Shown here: positions 26,056 through 27,577 of the stretch, in pieces
Position numbering within the stretch: the stretch's first letter is position 1
How the letters are laid out: each line of letters opens with the position of its first letter
Assembly: GCA_035464675.1 (NCBI GenBank)
Contig: DATHSA010000069.1
Span: 1-27,577, forward strand
Length of the DNA stretch: 27,577 bases
Source: JAUYIV01 sp035464675
GTDB taxonomy: Bacteria > Actinomycetota > Acidimicrobiia > Spongiisociales > UBA11373
Direction of reading: 5' to 3'
Position numbers and translations under genes: made by a program
Notes under the pieces: generated by a model
Databases searched by the model: none
Told to the model about the DNA's origin: nothing
What the model saw: the letters and a program-made list of their open reading frames with translations, nothing else

Positions 26056-26080
26056 CCGTTTCCCGTTTCCCGTTGCCCGT
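26056..26080 (-). repeat. Heptamer tandem repeat, site B (CGGGAAA/CGGGCAA-type)
   Basis: On the plus strand ccgttt-cccgttt-cccgttg-cccgt; read on the minus strand this is CGGGCAA, CGGGAAA, CGGGAAA and CGG. It has the same 7-base period and CGGG core as sites A and C, in opposite orientation, and lies in the divergent region between the GTPase operon and rmuC. Confidence 0.7.
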
Positions 26081-26119
26081 CGAGACATTCGGGCCGCGAT
26101 CTCCCCACTGCTTCGGAAT

Positions 26120-26147
26120 CTGTCATACCCGGTTCGTACCTTGACAG
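26120..26147. promoter_or_regulatory. Dyad CTGTCA-N16-TGACAG upstream of rmuC
   Basis: Two perfect 6-base arms (26120-26125, 26142-26147) in the divergent GTPase/rmuC region. The second arm overlaps a TTGACA (26141-26146), but no -10 lies 16-18 bases beyond it, so I favour a protein-binding dyad over a -35 element. I see no SOS-box match. Confidence 0.25.
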
Positions 26148-26160
26148 GGTGAGCAAGTCG

Positions 26161-26166
26161 GGAGGA
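26161..26166 (+). promoter_or_regulatory. Strong ribosome binding site of rmuC
   Basis: GGAGGA, with its GGAGG core 6 bases before the ATG at 26172. It is the best Shine-Dalgarno sequence in the window and fixes this start. Confidence 0.8.
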
Positions 26167-26171
26167 CACAC

Positions 26172-27158
26172 ATGACCACCGCATTGGCCATCGTCACGTC
26201 GCTGGCGATCGTCGGAGTCGTCGTGGTGGCGGCCCGGGCCGCGGTTCGCCGCGTACGTACCGAGACGACCGTGGCTCCCGAGGAGATCCGCGCGCTCCAC
26301 ACGGAGCTGGGGAGGCTCATCGGCCGGGTCCAGGCTGGCTTCGAGACGTCGGAGCGGGAGGCGTCGACGGTCCGCTCGGCCCTCGACCTCCTCACCCACA
26401 ACTCGGGCCGCCGGGGCTCGTGGGGCGAAGTGACCCTGCGCCGCCTCCTCGAGGCCGCGGGGATGACCCACGGCGTGGACTTCGACACGCAGGTCGACCT
26501 TCCGGGTGGCCGACCCGACTCGGTCGTCCACCTGGGCGACGCCGGCGACGTCGTCATCGACGCCAAGGCGCCGCTCGACGACCTTCGCCGCGCCTGGGAA
26601 GCAGAGAGCGAAGCCGAACAGGAGGCCTGCCTCAAGGCGCATGCAGGTGCGGTCCGCCGCCACGTGCGCGACCTGCACGGCCGCGACTACCCGGCCCGCC
26701 TCCGCTCGACATTCGCTCCCGTGGTCATGTATCTGCCGGTCGAAGGCGCCTGGGAAGCGGCCATCGAGGCCAATCCGGGCTTGGGCGGCGAGGCCCTGGC
26801 CCTCGGGGTGCATCCGGCTTCGCCGCGCACCCTGGGCCTGGTGCTCGAGGTCCTCAAGCATCACGCACTCACCGTCAACCAGGAGGCCGCCACGCGGGAG
26901 ATTCTCGAAGACACCCGCGAATTGCTCACCAGGCTCGACAAGCACGCCGAGCACCTGGCCAAGCTCGGAAACGCCCTGGGCACAGCCGTGGACGCGTACA
27001 ACAGCGCCGTCGGCAACGCCGCGACCCGCCTGCTGCCGTCGACGAATCGGATGACCGCGCACCTGGGCCGCCAGCAGGTCGAGGCGCCCGCGGCGGTCAC
27101 CACCCTCCCTCAGGCCGAGAGGATCCCCGAGTTCGATGGTGCGAACCGGGTGGCGTGA
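26172..27158 (+). CDS. rmuC: RmuC-family DNA recombination protein
   Basis: 328 residues. An N-terminal TM segment (about 4-22) and a short helical stretch (about 30-70) precede the RmuC core: GRRGSWGEVTLRRLLEAAGM (about 78-97), VVIDAKAPLDDL (about 128-139) with the PD-(D/E)xK-like Asp/Lys, VVMYLPVEGAWEAAI (about 183-197), LALGVHPASPRTLGLVLEVL, and a helical C-terminus. Family members limit DNA inversions at short repeats and are predicted nucleases. The coiled coil before the core is much shorter than in the roughly 450-500-residue E. coli type, so this is a compact form. It has its own strong ribosome site and is probably transcribed alone; a 212-base region with a heptamer repeat and a palindrome follows. 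Confidence 0.9.
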   Translation: MTTALAIVTSLAIVGVVVVAARAAVRRVRTETTVAPEEIRALHTELGRLIGRVQAGFETSEREASTVRSALDLLTHNSGRRGSWGEVTLRRLLEAAGMTHGVDFDTQVDLPGGRPDSVVHLGDAGDVVIDAKAPLDDLRRAWEAESEAEQEACLKAHAGAVRRHVRDLHGRDYPARLRSTFAPVVMYLPVEGAWEAAIEANPGLGGEALALGVHPASPRTLGLVLEVLKHHALTVNQEAATREILEDTRELLTRLDKHAEHLAKLGNALGTAVDAYNSAVGNAATRLLPSTNRMTAHLGRQQVEAPAAVTTLPQAERIPEFDGANRVA

Positions 27159-27203
27159 GCGCCACACAGCCACCGGCGTCCAGCCTCGAGCACCAAGCGG
27201 AGC

Positions 27204-27245
27204 GGCGCAACGGGCAACGCGCAACGGGCAACGGGCAACGGGCCC
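27204..27245 (+). repeat. Heptamer tandem repeat, site C (CGGGCAA-type)
   Basis: Units ggcgcaa (27204), cgggcaa (27211), cgcgcaa (27218), cgggcaa (27225), cgggcaa (27232) and a decayed cgggccc (27239). This is the longest and most regular of the three sites. It begins 45 bases after the rmuC stop codon. Confidence 0.8.
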
Positions 27246-27269
27246 CGCCCGGGTCTGGCTGATTGCCGT

Positions 27270-27296
27270 CGTTCCGGACGGTCCCGAACGTAACCT
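27270..27296 (+). promoter_or_regulatory. Near-perfect 21-base palindrome abutting a TAACCT hexamer
   Basis: CGTTC-c-GGAC-g-GTCC-c-GAACG (27270-27290) pairs at 9 of 10 positions. It is followed at once by TAACCT (27291-27296), a TAnnnT-type -10. As an operator it would fill the spacer of a promoter for the HD-domain gene, with a leader of about 68 bases. As an RNA stem it could also end the rmuC transcript, but no T-run follows. Confidence 0.5.
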
Positions 27297-27370
27297 GTCC
27301 AGAGGTCGACCAGGCGCCACATGTCGCACGCAAACAGCTCAATTCACGCGCCCGAGGGAGCATCGAGTCG

Positions 27371-27577
27371 ATGATTCCGGGTACGACTTCCACCCCCGAG
27401 TCGGCTGCCACTCAGAAGCTGATCGAGGTGATGCGCCTCCGCGACCAGGATCTCGCCGATCACGGGCTGCGAGCCGCCCACATGGCGGCTGCGATCGCCG
27501 GCGTGGTGGGCTGCTCCGCCGACGAGGTCGAGCGCATCTACCTGGGTGGGCTCCTCCATGACATCGGGACGCTCGGC
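27371..27577 (+). CDS. HD-domain protein, HD-GYP-like, 3' end outside window
   Basis: 69 codons from the ATG at 27371 to the window edge, still open. The visible part has an N-terminal polar stretch, then LRDQDLADHGLRAAHMAAAIAG with a likely metal-binding His in the first helix, and LGGLLHDIGTLG with the His-Asp pair of the HD superfamily. This layout (xHxxR/H-helix, then HDIGxxG) resembles HD-GYP phosphodiesterases that degrade cyclic di-GMP. The residue after HDIG is Thr where Lys is usual. The rest, including any GYP motif, is not visible, so the subclass is uncertain. GAGGGAG lies about 11 bases before the start. The region upstream holds a palindrome and a promoter-like hexamer. Confidence 0.75.
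   Translation, partial: MIPGTTSTPESAATQKLIEVMRLRDQDLADHGLRAAHMAAAIAGVVGCSADEVERIYLGGLLHDIGTLG

Noticed and set aside
26141..26146. TTGACA as the -35 of an rmuC promoter
   Set aside because: No -10-like hexamer is found 16-18 bases downstream, and that spacing would put the -10 on the ribosome site. The sequence also forms one arm of a dyad.
27204..27245. CRISPR-like array
   Set aside because: The units are 7 bases with no spacers, and no cas genes are present; it is a simple heptamer tandem repeat.

Overview
The window is high-GC DNA from a free-living bacterium, most likely an actinobacterium; Acidimicrobiia is my best guess, by inference only. The evidence is lipoproteins with clear lipoboxes followed by Thr/Pro/Ser-rich linkers, a soluble diiron acyl-ACP desaturase of the mycobacterial DesA type, GTG and TTG starts, TAnnnT-type -10 hexamers, several starts with little or no leader, and no outer-membrane or TonB components beside the FecR-domain proteins. 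Genes are tightly packed. The longest stretch without a gene is about 212 bases (27159-27370), so no gap exceeds 300 bases. I see no rRNA, tRNA, CRISPR array, insertion sequence or prophage gene.

Layout. 1-849: the 3' part of a secreted M28 metallopeptidase, convergent with an alpha/beta hydrolase (873-1697, minus). 1817-10882 (minus) is the most distinctive region: four tandem paralogous FecR-domain lipoproteins (order of transcription 8729-10882, 7121-8659, 5436-7001, 4081-5397), followed directly by a CHASE2-domain class III adenylate cyclase (1817-4021). All four FecR proteins should sit outside the membrane, as does the CHASE2 domain, while the cyclase domain is cytoplasmic. This looks like an envelope-to-cAMP signalling cassette. 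10938-13309 (plus): a nuclease lipoprotein with a lamin-tail domain, then a DUF2079 membrane protein. 13409-15126 (minus): a hemolysin III family protein and MoaA with overlapping stop and start codons. 15188-16093 (minus): acyl-ACP desaturase, divergent from an unrecognised lipoprotein (16274-17407). 17422-18978 (minus): delta-1-pyrroline-5-carboxylate dehydrogenase. 19092-20420 (minus): a UMF1-type MFS transporter, divergent from a 55-residue Cys-rich small protein (20556-20723). 20796-21470 (minus): a phosphoribosyltransferase, back to back with a diacylglycerol-kinase-family protein (21503-22408). 22446-25980 (minus): a three-gene operon with 4-base overlaps, coding for two P-loop GTPases and an eIF2B/MtnA-fold protein that lacks the MtnA catalytic residues. 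26172-27158 (plus): RmuC. 27371-end (plus): start of an HD-domain gene.

Two layers of structure lie outside the genes. One family of short heptamer tandem repeats (core CGGGCRA) occurs at three separate intergenic sites (1786-1816, 26056-26080, 27204-27245). Several starts have a TAnnnT hexamer 6-10 bases upstream, which suggests leaderless or near-leaderless transcripts. Two near-perfect palindromes lie at promoter-like positions: 18995-19010 before the P5C dehydrogenase, and 27270-27290 before the HD-domain gene.
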